Below are positions 8,064-17,781 of a DNA stretch of 64,000 bases, piece after piece. Source of the stretch: Saprospiraceae bacterium (GTDB lineage Bacteria; Bacteroidota; Bacteroidia; Chitinophagales; Saprospiraceae). The notes beneath the pieces were generated by a model. The model was given only the letters and a program-made list of their open reading frames with translations. It was not told where the DNA came from and searched no databases. Every line of letters begins with the position of its first letter. Position 1 is the first letter of the stretch. The position numbers were made by a program, and so were the translations under genes. Where the stretch lies: contig JALHRR010000020.1 in assembly GCA_022841345.1 (NCBI GenBank), positions 17,007 to 81,006 of the forward strand. Reading direction: 5' to 3'.

Positions 8064-9467
8064 ATGGAACATAGTGCCAATAAACAAAGTACGCTCCTAC
8101 ATCTCATTACTGAATATGAAGCCTTGTCTCAAAAAGGAGACATAGCTGTTTTCGAAGAAAAAACCTTTTTTACTTTAATACAATTTTACGAGTCAGAGTT
8201 TTCAGCGGAGAAAGCCCTGGAAGTAATAGACCATGCCCTGGAAATTTATGCATACAGTGTTGATTTCTACTTACGCAAGGCAGAATTGTTGTTCAATGTA
8301 AAACAGTTTTCGCAGGCGGACGCTGTCATTACTCAGGCAGAAACGCTTGCACCTAATGATATTTTAGTATCTCTGATGAGGGCCAAATATAAAGTTTTGA
8401 CCAAGCAGTATCACGATGCGCTGGCTATTACCGAAGAACTAAAGTCTCATAAAGAACCACAATTGCTTACTGAGATCTTGTTGACAGAAGCCTTTATCTA
8501 CGATCAGAGTCGTGAATATGAAAAGCAATTCGATGTTCTGGCTCAACTTTTACAAAAAGATCACAGCAATCTTAATGCTCTGGAGAGAATTTCAGCTGCA
8601 GTAGAAAACACAAAGAGATATAACGAGAGTATTGCTCTGCATCAGCAAATTATTGATAAAGATCCATATTCATACCAGGCATGGTACAATCTGGCTCATG
8701 CATACTCCTGCACACACGAATATGAAAGAGCTATCGATGCATACGAATATGTTTACATCATCAATAAGGATTTTGAAGCGGCATACAGAGACAGAGGAGA
8801 TCTTTGTTTGGAACTATGCAATTATAAGGAAGCCCTCAAGTCATTTAAAGAAGCAAATGATGTCTTTGGATCTGATCCTGACACCCTGACTAATATCGGC
8901 CAATGCCTGATTCACCTGGATCAAAGCAAACATGCCAGAAAATATTTGACCAAGGCGCTAAAAATCGATCCTTATAACGAAGAACTACATTACTATATCG
9001 GACTTTCATTTGCAAAAGAAAGAAGCTGGGTCAATGCTATCAATGCATTCAAACGTGCGCTCGAAATGGATGACAGCAGAGAAGAATATCTTGCCAGCCT
9101 GGGAGATGCGTATTTTCATCTGAATGAATTCAGCAAAGCTATATATTACTTTAAAAAGGCTGTAAAACACGGTCCTGAACAAAGCTTTATCTGGATGTCA
9201 TATGCCAATTTCCTTTTGGCAACCAACAGAATTAAAGAGTCCTTACTTGTTCTGGAAAAAGGCGAATATTTTGCCAACTGTGTAGAATTAACTTATGTGA
9301 AATCAGCTGCATACTTCCTGCTGGAGGATTCACTGAATGGAATGAAAGTTCTGGAAGAAGCGCTTCAAACGGATCCTGAATTACATTCCGTCTTATTCTC
9401 ATATGCCCCTCATCTGATGGTCAACCATGAGATCCAATCTATGATCAACTATTACAGTGCCCGTTAA
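8064..9467 (+). CDS. Tetratricopeptide repeat protein
   Basis: I place the start at ATG 8064 (MEHSANKQ), giving 467 residues; the upstream in-frame ATG at 7998 adds an unconvincing 22-residue extension. The protein is almost wholly tandem TPR helix pairs. Examples are YEKQFDVLAQLLQKDHSNLNAL, cut here for length, and later units with the W-x-x-LA/Y...A..A.Y pattern, such as YQAWYNLAHAY and AINAFKRALEMDD. At least ten repeats can be followed. There is no signal peptide, so it is probably a cytoplasmic scaffold. Similar proteins are common in Bacteroidota without a known role. A strong hairpin terminator follows at 9509-9538. Confidence 0.85.
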   Translation: MEHSANKQSTLLHLITEYEALSQKGDIAVFEEKTFFTLIQFYESEFSAEKALEVIDHALEIYAYSVDFYLRKAELLFNVKQFSQADAVITQAETLAPNDILVSLMRAKYKVLTKQYHDALAITEELKSHKEPQLLTEILLTEAFIYDQSREYEKQFDVLAQLLQKDHSNLNALERISAAVENTKRYNESIALHQQIIDKDPYSYQAWYNLAHAYSCTHEYERAIDAYEYVYIINKDFEAAYRDRGDLCLELCNYKEALKSFKEANDVFGSDPDTLTNIGQCLIHLDQSKHARKYLTKALKIDPYNEELHYYIGLSFAKERSWVNAINAFKRALEMDDSREEYLASLGDAYFHLNEFSKAIYYFKKAVKHGPEQSFIWMSYANFLLATNRIKESLLVLEKGEYFANCVELTYVKSAAYFLLEDSLNGMKVLEEALQTDPELHSVLFSYAPHLMVNHEIQSMINYYSAR

Positions 9468-9508
9468 AGAGATTATTTAACTCATATTTTATTATATCCC
9501 GTACTGAA

Positions 9509-9538
9509 AGCCTCTGACCCCAACGACAGAGGCTTTTT
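9509..9538 (+). terminator. Rho-independent terminator after the TPR gene
   Basis: AGCCTCTG and CAGAGGCT form an 8-bp perfect stem with a 10-nt loop, followed directly by TTTTCTTTT. It starts 41 nt after the TPR stop codon. Confidence 0.85.
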
Positions 9539-9644
9539 CTTTTGTGCTTACGTTTTCACAGCTGGTCGAAGACCCTTGCCAGCTTGTTGTAATTTTGGCT
9601 TTAGTCGTAAAGACTGTTGGAGCTATTTCCGGTGAAATTGTCGA

Positions 9645-9816
9645 AGCGAAGTGATGGCTTTCTGTTTTCTGCAGCTGCGCTTTGAAAATAGAAAGGTGAT
9701 GGCTAACGCGAAGACAAGGAGGCAGCTTCTCCCGGATGTTCTCTCAAGGCTCGAAGCTTCTTTTTCCCGGCTGTTCGCCAAAGGCAAATGGCCAATTGCT
9801 AATAGCCGGCTGCTAC
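9645..9816. repeat. Intergenic modular hairpin island B
   Basis: This lies between the convergent TPR gene and rbfA. One clear unit is seen: a GTGATGGC delimiter, arm CTTTCTGTTTTC, loop TGCAGCTGCGCTTT, arm GAAAATAGAAAG and a second GTGATGGC. The segment beyond it contains CCGGCTGTTCGCCAAAGGC and AATTGCTAATAGCCGGCTGC. These words recur in islands A and C, also just before the 3' end of a minus-strand gene. No convincing coding sequence is present. Confidence 0.55.
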
Positions 9817-10197
9817 TCACTCCTCTTCATCCTTCTTTCCAAGCTGATTCTCTGCTTCCAATTTGTCAAACAAAGCATTTAGCTTGTACATCTCGTCGAG
9901 TGTATCGTCCTGATAAAATTCTATTCCGGGAATTCTCCTGATAAACTTGCGGATTCGCTCTCCCAGAGAAAACCTCAATCTGGTCGTGTTTTCCCTTAAA
10001 GCTTGAATCACTGCCTCTTTATCCTCCGCATTGTACACACTGAGATAGATTTTAGCCAGCCCAAAGTCTGGCGTAATTTTTACCGAGGTAACCGTCACCA
10101 ATGCTTGTTCATAAATATATAGCCCTTCCTCCCGCAGCACGGTACCGAAGTTTCTTTTGATCAATTCCGCAGCTTGCTTTTGTCTTTTCGTTTCCAT
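9817..10197 (-). CDS. rbfA: Ribosome-binding factor A
   Basis: A 126-residue protein with the single KH-like RbfA domain. It begins ETKRQKQAAELIKRNFGTVL, has a central VTVTSVKITPDFGLAKIYLSV strand region (cut here), and carries the conserved RIRKFIRRIPGIEFYQDDTLDE segment near residues 82-104. RbfA binds the 30S precursor and helps mature the 5' end of 16S rRNA, and it is needed for growth in the cold. The length is normal. Its usual neighbours infB and nusA are absent; it stands alone between a hairpin island and recG, which is divergent with a 219-nt gap. Confidence 0.95.
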   Translation of the reverse strand: METKRQKQAAELIKRNFGTVLREEGLYIYEQALVTVTSVKITPDFGLAKIYLSVYNAEDKEAVIQALRENTTRLRFSLGERIRKFIRRIPGIEFYQDDTLDEMYKLNALFDKLEAENQLGKKDEEE

Positions 10198-10416
10198 GTC
10201 TATTTTGATGTGCTATGAAGCAAATTGAAGCGAATATACGAAATCATATTACAAGCAAACATTCTCATACCCATGCTTGCCTTAGGTCAATCGATACTTA
10301 ACAGCCAAATTAACTCCAATTAATATAGATTTATTTCTAATTATCAGCCTTAAAATGCTGCCAATAAAAACCATATTCAATAGTTTTATCTTTTAATTGT
10401 AAACCACACATACATT

Positions 10417-12540
10417 TTGCAATTTGGAAATCCTCTTGAAGCCGATATTGAATTTCTGAAGGGTGTAGGTCCTGTCAGAGCTGAACTATTGAAGTCAGAG
10501 CTTGGATTCTATAAAGCCAGAGACCTGGTTTATGACTTTCCTGCACGACATGTGGACAGAAGTTCTTTCACAAAAATCAATCAGGTCAAAGAAGAAGGTA
10601 CTTATATTCAGCTTGTCGGTCAATTGATCCACGTGGAACTTCTCAGTTCCGGGAAAGCAAGAAGACTTCGCGGGGTTTTCAAGGATGAAACAGGAACAGC
10701 AGAATTTGTCTGGTTCAAGAATATCAAAACGCTTCAACAATTTCTGCAAATCAATGGCACTTATATTGCATTTGGCCGGGCGACTTTCTATAATCACAAA
10801 TTGAATATTGCCCATCCCGAACTGGAATTACTCAGTGCAGAGGCAAGTCCGGCAACGGAGCAAGGTGTTAGGATATTTCCGGTATACAGGAGTACTGAAA
10901 AGCTAAACCAGCGTGGCCTGGATGGCAAAGTACGCAGAAGAATTATGGCCCAGCTGATGGAAAAACTTCAGCCTTCACATATTCCGGAACCCCTGCCTGA
11001 GTATCTGGTAGAACGCATGAAATTCCTCCCGGCTTATGAAACTATCCGGCAAATTCACTTTCCGGACAATCAGGACAAGTTGCTGAAAGCGGAAAAACGG
11101 CTCAAGTTTGAAGAGTTTTTCTTCCATCAGCTCAAGATCCTGCATAGTCAACAAATCAGAAAGCAAGTCATTAAAGGTTATTCCTTCAAAAGTATTGGAG
11201 ATCATTTCAATGGATTCTACAAAGATTATCTGCCATTTGAACTTACAGGAGCACAGAAGCGGGTTTTAAAAGAAATAAGACGTGATCTAGGTCTTGGAAT
11301 TCAGATGAACCGTCTTTTGCAGGGGGATGTAGGAAGCGGCAAGACGATCGTTGCGCTACTGTGTATGCTGATGGCTTTGGATAATGGCTTTCAATCCTGT
11401 CTGGTGGCTCCTACTGAAATTCTGGCAACGCAACATTATATTGGTTTAACAGAATTGCTCAAAGATACATCCGTCACAGTAGGATATCTGAGCGGAAGTG
11501 TAAAGGGCAAAGCGCGTGCCGCTCTCCTCGAATCTCTTGCATCAGGAGAATTACATATTCTGATAGGAACACATGCAGTGCTGGAAGACCCGGTTGTTTT
11601 TCAAAAACTGGGACTTGCCATCACGGATGAACAGCATCGCTTCGGAGTAGCACAGCGTGCCAGGCTTTGGAAAAAAAGTCAACCATATCCTCCGCATATC
11701 CTCGTGATGACCGCCACGCCTATACCCAGGACACTGGCCATGACTTTGTATGGTGATCTGGATGTATCTGTAATTGATGAATTACCTCCGGGAAGACAGC
11801 CTATTCAAACTACCTACAGGTCAGAAATTTATCGCGGTGAGGTTATCGAGTTTATGAAAAATCAAATTAAAGAAGGTCGTCAGATTTATGTCGTTTATCC
11901 TTTGATCGAAGAATCTGAAACGCTGGATCTTGAAAATCTTCAGCATGGATACGAAAAACTGCAGGTACATTTCCCCACACCTGAGTTTCAAATCAGTGTC
12001 GTACATGGAAGAATGAAAGCGGCGGATAAAGATTGGGAAATGAAGCGATTCGTAGAAGGTACTGCCCAAATTATGGTAGCCACCACCGTCATTGAAGTGG
12101 GCGTAAATGTGCCCAATGCTTCTGTAATGATTATTGAAAATTCTGAGCGATTTGGGCTATCTCAGTTACATCAGTTGAGGGGAAGAGTCGGAAGGGGGGC
12201 GTCTCAATCCTTTTGTATACTGATGACCAATTTTAAACTGACTGAAGATGCACGCTTGCGCCTGGATACCATGAAACGCACCAACAATGGCTTTGAAATT
12301 GCTGAGGTGGATCTTGAGATCCGCGGCCCCGGCGCTTTAGAAGGTACTCAGCAAAGTGGCATTCCGGAATTTAAAATTGCCAATCTGGCTAAAGATGGCC
12401 GCATTCTGCAATATGCCCGGGAAGTGGTGCTCAGTATTTTGGACAAAGACCCGGAACTCAATCTGCCTGAGCATCGAACCCTGAAAATGGCTGTCAGTAA
12501 GGATTTGAAGGAAGCAGAGAAGTGGAGCAATATTAGCTAG
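10417..12540 (+). CDS. recG: ATP-dependent DNA helicase RecG
   Basis: A 707-residue superfamily 2 helicase. The N-terminal wedge/OB domain (about 1-250) starts with the typical EFLKGVGPVRAELL. Helicase motif I is GDVGSGKT (near residue 303), motif Ia APTEILATQH, motif II DEQHRFG (near 403), motif III TATPIPRTL and motif VI QLRGRVGRG. A C-terminal RecG segment includes RGPGALEGTQQSG. RecG reverses and remodels stalled replication forks and Holliday junctions. The start is a TTG: the only in-frame alternatives upstream before the stop at 10381 are weak, and the N-terminal alignment fits. The downstream gap to convergent nadA is filled by hairpin island C, whose first delimiter begins right at the stop codon. 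Confidence 0.96.
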   Translation: MQFGNPLEADIEFLKGVGPVRAELLKSELGFYKARDLVYDFPARHVDRSSFTKINQVKEEGTYIQLVGQLIHVELLSSGKARRLRGVFKDETGTAEFVWFKNIKTLQQFLQINGTYIAFGRATFYNHKLNIAHPELELLSAEASPATEQGVRIFPVYRSTEKLNQRGLDGKVRRRIMAQLMEKLQPSHIPEPLPEYLVERMKFLPAYETIRQIHFPDNQDKLLKAEKRLKFEEFFFHQLKILHSQQIRKQVIKGYSFKSIGDHFNGFYKDYLPFELTGAQKRVLKEIRRDLGLGIQMNRLLQGDVGSGKTIVALLCMLMALDNGFQSCLVAPTEILATQHYIGLTELLKDTSVTVGYLSGSVKGKARAALLESLASGELHILIGTHAVLEDPVVFQKLGLAITDEQHRFGVAQRARLWKKSQPYPPHILVMTATPIPRTLAMTLYGDLDVSVIDELPPGRQPIQTTYRSEIYRGEVIEFMKNQIKEGRQIYVVYPLIEESETLDLENLQHGYEKLQVHFPTPEFQISVVHGRMKAADKDWEMKRFVEGTAQIMVATTVIEVGVNVPNASVMIIENSERFGLSQLHQLRGRVGRGASQSFCILMTNFKLTEDARLRLDTMKRTNNGFEIAEVDLEIRGPGALEGTQQSGIPEFKIANLAKDGRILQYAREVVLSILDKDPELNLPEHRTLKMAVSKDLKEAEKWSNIS

Positions 12541-13079
12541 GTGATGTCTTTCTGCGCCTATGGCTTGAAAGGTGATGGTTCGATTCCTCACCACAAGTGT
12601 TTTTTCGTGGTACAAGCCACGAAAAAGTGATGTCTTGCAACTTTTTTCAGCTACGCTTCAAAAGTTGCAAGGTGATGTGCGTGCGGAGCCCGCAGTAGGG
12701 TTCAGGGTTTTAGGTGGGGGTCTGTTAGTGAGATGAGTGAGCCTGATATTAACAACCAAACCTCCCACTCAAAACAAGCTCTTACTCAAAACTCGCCACT
12801 CAACCGCAAGCTCCGTAGCGAGGCTACGCTCGCTATCTAAGGACTTGCACATCACCTTTTTGTTTCAAAGCCAAGCTGCAGAAAACAAAAAGACATCACC
12901 TTCCAAAGCGCAGCTGAATGAAGACATCACCTAGGCGCAACGCAGCCGGGACATCACCTTCCCTGGGGCCAGCCAATTCCTTACGTCTATAGAAGTAGAT
13001 GGTTAAATGAGTAATACAGGGGCTTGGCTCACACCGGGTGTTCGCCCACAGTAAATAGCCAACAGGTAAAAGCCGGCTG
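12539..13079. repeat. Intergenic modular hairpin island C with inverted symmetry
   Basis: This fills the 539-nt gap between convergent recG and nadA. On the left (12539-12690) plus-strand delimiters GGTGATGTC, GGTGATGG, GTGATGTC and GGTGATGTG separate hairpins. Arm pairs include TTTTTTCGTGG/CCACGAAAAA and TTGCAACTTTT/AAAAGTTGCAA, the latter around TTCAGCTACGCTTC. On the right (12848-12958) the same grammar occurs on the minus strand: GGTGATGTC four times, with arms such as TTTTTGTTTTC/GAAACAAAAA around TGCAGCTTGGCTTT. The centre is a C-rich CACTCAA-type low-complexity stretch. The right edge carries AATAGCCAACAGG and GCCGGCTGTT words, as in islands A and B. Confidence 0.65.
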
Positions 13080-14102
13080 TTACAGTCCCGCTCTCGCTGA
13101 AATCTCCAGCATTCTGTCAATAGATGCTCTTCCTTTCTGAATAACCCAATCCGGAAGAATAATTTCAGGAAGCTCGTATTCCATACACAGATACAACTTT
13201 TCTAAAGTGTTGCGCTTCATATGCGGGCAATCATTACACGCACATGAATTATTCGGAGGCGCAGGAATGAACGTTTTATGGGGAGAATGCTTCTGCATTT
13301 GGTGCAGAATACCGGACTCGGTGGCAACAATAAATGATTCCGCTGATTCCCTGATAGTGTAATTCAACAATCCGGTAGTAGAGCCAATAAAATCAGCCTC
13401 CGCCAATATATGTGGTTCACATTCCGGATGTGCGATAAATTTTGCGTCCGGATGCTCCATTCTTAAACGGTGAATTCGCTCTCTGGAAAATATTTCATGA
13501 ACCATACAGGCTCCATCCCATAATACCATTTTGCGACCCGTCTTTTTTTGCAGATAATGCCCCAGATTTTTATCAGGAGCAAAGATAATCGGCTGATTCT
13601 CAGGAATACTCTCAATGATCTGAACAGCATTAGTTGAGGTACAGCAGATATCAGTCATTGTCTTCAATTCCGCAGTGCAATTGATGTAGGATACCACGAT
13701 ATGATCAGGATACTGATCTCTGAATTCTTTGAATAGTGCAGGAGGACAGGAATCTGCCAGCGAACAACCTGCTTTCAGGTCCGGTAAAACCACTTTTTTA
13801 TTGGGATTAAGCATTTTGGCAGTTTCAGCCATAAAGTGTACTCCGGCAAAAACGATTATATCTGCGTCGGTAGCAGCAGCCTGCTGGCTCAGGCCCAAAC
13901 TGTCTCCTACATAATCCGCCAGATCCTGAATCTCGGATTCCTGATAGTAGTGTGCCAGAATAACTGCATTTTTTTCTTTTTTAAGCCGGATAATCGCAGC
14001 TTCCAGATCAATTCCGGGTTCAACCGATAAATTGAGATACCCTCTTCTGAGTAAAAATTCCTGTTCGTTCATCGGTTCCAATTCCACTGTGGTAAGTGAC
14101 AT
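13080..14102 (-). CDS. nadA: Quinolinate synthase A
   Basis: A 340-residue NadA. Visible family segments are [45 protein letters not shown], a [11 protein letters not shown] segment, the [17 protein letters not shown] segment and a C-terminal [20 protein letters not shown] cluster. Three conserved cysteines spread along the three NadA repeats hold a [4Fe-4S] cluster that condenses iminoaspartate with dihydroxyacetone phosphate to quinolinate, the first ring of de novo NAD synthesis. The length fits the family. nadB and nadC are not adjacent. A methyltransferase gene lies upstream on the same strand with a 122-nt gap, so it may be a separate unit. Confidence 0.96.
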   Translation of the reverse strand: MSLTTVELEPMNEQEFLLRRGYLNLSVEPGIDLEAAIIRLKKEKNAVILAHYYQESEIQDLADYVGDSLGLSQQAAATDADIIVFAGVHFMAETAKMLNPNKKVVLPDLKAGCSLADSCPPALFKEFRDQYPDHIVVSYINCTAELKTMTDICCTSTNAVQIIESIPENQPIIFAPDKNLGHYLQKKTGRKMVLWDGACMVHEIFSRERIHRLRMEHPDAKFIAHPECEPHILAEADFIGSTTGLLNYTIRESAESFIVATESGILHQMQKHSPHKTFIPAPPNNSCACNDCPHMKRNTLEKLYLCMEYELPEIILPDWVIQKGRASIDRMLEISARAGL

Positions 14103-14224
14103 ACTTTTTGCTTATAGTGTTTATTGGGATGGGACCTCTGATTTTTTCCCATCTCAACTAAAAGATTTCTTTATTTCTTCCGGCATGAAAACTAGAAACA
14201 ATTTAAATTGATTTTTAATTCCGC

Positions 14225-14941
14225 CTAATTAGCCCCAATCAGAAATACTGCCGGAGTTTTATAAAGCTCGGGGGCTGTCATTTTTTTCCAATCCTTCACA
14301 GCTTTACTGCCGATCCATTGCTCCGGCCCACTCAGATCCTTAGCAATTACCAGCCGGACATCTGAGGATAAAACTTCCATTGCCGCTTCAAAAACCTGAT
14401 TATTCCTATACGGTGTCTCAATAAAAATTTGTGTACATTTTTCACGAATGGCTTTACCTTCCAATTGCTTTAACACCTGTCGAAGATCCTGCTTTTGTGC
14501 CGGCAAATATCCATGAAAAAAGAACTTCTGACCCGTCAATCCTGATGACATTAATGCCAATAAAATACTGGAAGGCCCGACCAGGGGAATCACTGTAATA
14601 CCCAATTGATGTGCCAACCTTACCACCTCCGCACCGGGATCTGCCACTCCCGGACATCCTGCCTCAGACATCAGGCCTATGTTTTTACCTCCCAATGCTT
14701 GCTGTAAGAAACCATTCAAACCCTCCTGTGGTTTGTGTTTGTCCAATTCTAAAACCTGTAAGGCCTGCATATCAATCCCCGGAACAATTTGCCTGAGCCA
14801 CATCCTGGCAGTTTTTCCACGCTCTGCAATAAATATCTGGATGGGCGCAACAGCCTCCCTGGTAGCCTGAGGAATCGTATTGATTCCTTCTTCGGTAATT
14901 GGTACCGGAATTAAATAAAGTGCTCCTTTGGAAACTTGCAT
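14225..14941 (-). CDS. RsmI-like SAM-dependent methyltransferase (tetrapyrrole methylase fold)
   Basis: A 238-residue protein of the RsmI/SirC-like methylase family. It contains LMSEAGCPGVADPGAEVVRLA (cut here), matching the SDAGTPxISDPG motif of RsmI, then VIPLVGPSSILLALMSSGL and FIETPYRNNQVFEAAM, matching the RsmI YE(A/S)PHR region. RsmI proper methylates the 2'-O of C1402 in 16S rRNA. This protein is shorter and lacks the canonical N-terminal GTLYIVxTPIGNLxD, having GALYLIPVPITEEGIN instead. It therefore belongs to the second, divergent Bacteroidota subgroup whose target is not certain. It is a single gene between nadA and the orphan hairpins at 15.2 kb. Confidence 0.8.
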   Translation of the reverse strand: MQVSKGALYLIPVPITEEGINTIPQATREAVAPIQIFIAERGKTARMWLRQIVPGIDMQALQVLELDKHKPQEGLNGFLQQALGGKNIGLMSEAGCPGVADPGAEVVRLAHQLGITVIPLVGPSSILLALMSSGLTGQKFFFHGYLPAQKQDLRQVLKQLEGKAIREKCTQIFIETPYRNNQVFEAAMEVLSSDVRLVIAKDLSGPEQWIGSKAVKDWKKMTAPELYKTPAVFLIGAN

Positions 14942-15204
14942 TTGTATTTATTTAGACCGCTCGAATAATAGAGCTGTTATGAGGTTATTATGTATGGCAT
15001 ATTTTGATGTATCCTGATCCAACTAAATCATCCCGGCTATACATTTTTATTTATTATATATTTTGCTCTTGCCTTTCTTTTCTTTACATTTTCAGACAGA
15101 TACGAATGTAATCATTTTGACATTTAAAAATATTTTCATTTGTCTGCTCAAAATGCTCCTGAATCAAAATATTTGGCAAGATTAATGTATATAAAATTGC
15201 GTAG

Positions 15205-15291
15205 TTCAAACGTTTAAGAGGTATCAAATGAGTTGAATAATCTCTTGATCGGGCCGGTTCTAAAATTGGGGGATTAAAGAATCGGCCTTTT
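15205..15291 (+). ncRNA. Candidate small RNA ending in an intrinsic terminator
   Basis: A plus-strand terminator (15252-15291) has no plus-strand gene upstream of it for more than 2 kb. Just before it are a second small hairpin (AAGAG/CTCTT, about 15215-15244) and, at 15172-15199, TTTG-N16-TAAAATTG. The latter is one mismatch from the Bacteroidota -7 consensus with slightly short spacing. Together these would give an ~85-nt transcript with two hairpins and no ORF. It does not resemble SRP RNA, tmRNA or RNase P RNA. This is an inference from the layout only. Confidence 0.3.
15252..15291 (+). terminator. Orphan plus-strand intrinsic terminator
   Basis: GGCCGGTTC pairs with GAATCGGCC (one G-T pair) around an 18-nt loop and is followed by TTTTTATTT on the plus strand. 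There is no U-tract on the minus strand, so it is not a good terminator for the aconitase gene. Confidence 0.6.
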
Positions 15292-15296
15292 TATTT

Positions 15297-15331
15297 GAAA
15301 AAAGCCCTGCAGCAATTGCTTCAGGGCTTTT
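15297..15331 (-). terminator. Intrinsic terminator after aconitase
   Basis: On the minus strand, AAGCCCTG and CAGGGCTT form an 8-bp stem with a 12-nt loop followed by TTTTTTC, about 30 nt past the aconitase stop codon. A run of T on the other side means it could also work on the plus strand. Confidence 0.8.
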
Positions 15332-15359
15332 CTATTTTCTATATCATTCTTTTTCCGGA

Positions 15360-17621
15360 TTAGAGTGATTGTCTGATTTTATTCAGGGCAGATCCGGCAA
15401 TTAGCCATTCGATTTGCTGTTCATTATAGGTATGCTGCACAGCAATGCTTTCTTCAGTTCCGTCTGTATGATTTAAAACAACTGTCAAAGGCTGACCCGG
15501 CTTCATTTGTGCCAACCCATTGATGTCTATTAAATCATCCTGCCTGATTTTGTCATAATCCTCCGGATTCACAAACGTCAGCGCCAACATTCCCTGCTTT
15601 TTCAGGTTGGTTTCATGGATTCTGGCAAATGATTTGACAATTACTGCCTTCACTCCCAGATATCTCGGTTCCATTGCAGCATGCTCTCTCGATGAACCTT
15701 CTCCATAGTTTTCCTCACCTACTACTATCGTTCCCACTTTTTTCGACTGGTATAGTCTTGCAGAATCCGGAACGGGCATATATTCATTTGTCTCATAATT
15801 GATCACTGAATTAATCTGTCCATTGTAGGCATTGACAGCTCCTATCAGAAGATTATTAGAAATATTTTCAAGGTGTCCTCTGTATTTCAACCATGGTCCT
15901 GCCATAGATATATGATCTGTTGTGCACTTACCTTTTGCTTTGATTAATACCCGCATATATTTCAATTGCTCCGCTTCTATAGGAATAAATGGAGTAAGTA
16001 ATTGAATTCTTTGTGAGTGAGGGTCAACACTCAATTCAATATGAGAACCATCTGCAGCGGGCTCCAGGAAACCTGCATCCTCTACATCAAAACCTCTTGA
16101 AGGCAATTCCTCTCCATAGGGAGGATCAAGTCTTACTTTTTCTCCATTTCTGTTGATTAATGTATCTGTCATCGGGTTAAATGTCAAATCTCCTGCAATA
16201 GCAAAAGCAGTCACAATCTCCGGTGAGGCCACAAAAGCGTGTGTATTTGGATTTCCATCATTTCTCTTGGAGAAGTTCCTGTTGAAGGAAGTGATTATGG
16301 AGTTTTTCCTGTTGGGGTCAGTAGTATGCCGATCCCATTGACCAATGCATGGACCACAAGCATTGGCCAGCACCATACCTCCAATATCTGAGAATGATGC
16401 CAGCTGACCATCTCTTTCAACAGTAAATCTGATAAGCTCTGAGCCTGGTGTTATGGTGAATTCTGCTTTAGCCTGGAGATTCTTTTCTACTGCTTGTCTG
16501 GCAATGGATGCCGCTCTGTCCAGGTCCTCATATGATGAATTGGTACATGATCCTATAAGGCCTACTTCCAGTTTTTCAGGATATTGGTTGGCTCTCATAA
16601 AATCTGCAAACTGAGAAAGAGGAGTAGCCAAATCCGGAGTGAATGGTCCGTTGATATGTGGCTCCAGCTCATCCAGATTGATCTCAATTACCTGATTGAA
16701 ATATTGCTCAGGATTTGCATAGCAAGCTGCATCACCTGTGAGTTCTGCAGCCACAGCGTCAGCCAGATTGGCAACCTCTTCTCTACCTGTTGCTTTGAGA
16801 TATCTGCTCATGGAATCATCATAACCGAAGACCGAAGTAGTAGCTCCGATTTCTGCTCCCATATTGCAGATCGTACCTTTTCCTGTGCATGACATGGACT
16901 CCGCTCCTGGTCCAAAATATTCTACAATTGCACCGGTTCCTCCTTTTACAGTCAGAATTCCCGCAACTTTCAAAATTACATCCTTTGGAGATGTCCAGCC
17001 GTTCAATTTTCCCGTTAGTTTAACTCCAATCAATTTAGGCATTTTCAATTCCCAGGCCATTCCGGACATGACATCAACTGCATCAGCTCCTCCCACTCCA
17101 ATAGCGATCATTCCCAAACCTCCCGCATTCACTGTATGTGAGTCCGTTCCTATCATCATTCCTCCCGGAAATGCATAGTTTTCAAGTACTATCTGGTGAA
17201 TAATTCCGGCCCCGGGCTTCCAGAATCCAATTCCATATTTATTAGATACATTTTGCAGAAAATCAAACACTTCTGAGCTTTGATCCAGTGCACGGTTTAA
17301 ATCTTCCGTTGCACCGACTTTTGCCTGAATAAGGTGATCGCAATGCACTGTACTTGGAACCGCGACTTTGGGTCTGCCACACATCATAAATTGCAATAAT
17401 GCCATCTGGGCAGTTGCATCCTGCATGGCCACTCTATCCGGGGCGAAAAACACATAGTCGCCCCCTCTTTGATATTCCGTTAACGGTGAATCTTCATGTA
17501 AATGGGCATATAAAATTTTCTCGGATAAGGTCAAAGGGCACCCAAGGAGCGCTCTTGCTTTATTTATTTTGGAGGCATATGAGGAATAAAATTCCCTGAT
17601 CATGTCAATATCAAATATCAT
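15360..17621 (-). CDS. acn: Aconitate hydratase
   Basis: A 753-residue aconitase of the compact mitochondrial-like type. The [4Fe-4S] ligands are Cys359 ([13 protein letters not shown]), Cys422 and Cys425 ([12 protein letters not shown]). An active-site segment [17 protein letters not shown] follows, and the swivelling C-terminal domain (from about 570) has [19 protein letters not shown] with the catalytic-Ser region. It isomerises citrate to isocitrate in the TCA cycle. The start fits ([14 protein letters not shown]). A minus-strand TAGATTTG promoter element lies 20-27 nt upstream of the ATG and an intrinsic terminator follows, so it is probably a single-gene transcript. Confidence 0.96.
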   Translation of the reverse strand: MIFDIDMIREFYSSYASKINKARALLGCPLTLSEKILYAHLHEDSPLTEYQRGGDYVFFAPDRVAMQDATAQMALLQFMMCGRPKVAVPSTVHCDHLIQAKVGATEDLNRALDQSSEVFDFLQNVSNKYGIGFWKPGAGIIHQIVLENYAFPGGMMIGTDSHTVNAGGLGMIAIGVGGADAVDVMSGMAWELKMPKLIGVKLTGKLNGWTSPKDVILKVAGILTVKGGTGAIVEYFGPGAESMSCTGKGTICNMGAEIGATTSVFGYDDSMSRYLKATGREEVANLADAVAAELTGDAACYANPEQYFNQVIEINLDELEPHINGPFTPDLATPLSQFADFMRANQYPEKLEVGLIGSCTNSSYEDLDRAASIARQAVEKNLQAKAEFTITPGSELIRFTVERDGQLASFSDIGGMVLANACGPCIGQWDRHTTDPNRKNSIITSFNRNFSKRNDGNPNTHAFVASPEIVTAFAIAGDLTFNPMTDTLINRNGEKVRLDPPYGEELPSRGFDVEDAGFLEPAADGSHIELSVDPHSQRIQLLTPFIPIEAEQLKYMRVLIKAKGKCTTDHISMAGPWLKYRGHLENISNNLLIGAVNAYNGQINSVINYETNEYMPVPDSARLYQSKKVGTIVVGEENYGEGSSREHAAMEPRYLGVKAVIVKSFARIHETNLKKQGMLALTFVNPEDYDKIRQDDLIDINGLAQMKPGQPLTVVLNHTDGTEESIAVQHTYNEQQIEWLIAGSALNKIRQSL

Positions 17622-17640
17622 ACTTTCGGTTTTTGCTGTG

Positions 17641-17648
17641 CAAATCTA
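17641..17648 (-). promoter_or_regulatory. Candidate -7 element for aconitase
   Basis: Minus strand TAGATTTG matches TAnnTTTG exactly, 20-27 nt before the ATG. No convincing TTTG -33 element is seen at the usual distance. Confidence 0.4.
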
Positions 17649-17720
17649 ATGCTTTCACTTTAATTCCCGCTTATTGTAAAGCTATCTTCAATACGTTTTT
17701 ACAGCAATATTGTTGAAGAA

Positions 17721-17757
17721 AAAAGCCCATTTCAGAAAAAATCCGAAATGGGCTCTA
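17721..17757 (-). terminator. Intrinsic terminator after the acidic protein gene
   Basis: AGCCCATTTC and GAAATGGGCT make a 10-bp perfect stem. On the minus strand it is followed by TTTTTTC, 25-60 nt after the stop codon of the gene at 17782. This supports that small gene being real. Confidence 0.85.
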
Positions 17758-17781
17758 AATTATACTTTAAATGACAAGGGT

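Larger units (their letters stand above)
14942..15359. other. Gene-poor stretch with a candidate small RNA and two terminator hairpins
   Basis: 418 nt between two minus-strand genes. The first 200 nt are AT-rich with nothing recognised. The remainder holds a promoter-like pair, a possible short transcript and two intrinsic terminators, listed separately. Confidence 0.5.

Noticed and set aside
10625..10640. Second parS-like word TGATCCACGTGGAACT inside recG
   Set aside because: Two mismatches to TGTTCCACGTGGAACA and fully inside coding sequence (IHVEL); likely chance.
12571..12592. GGTTCGATTCC followed by CACCA-like sequence, resembling the T-arm end of a tRNA
   Set aside because: The flanking bases do not form a T-stem or acceptor stem, and it lies within the hairpin island grammar.
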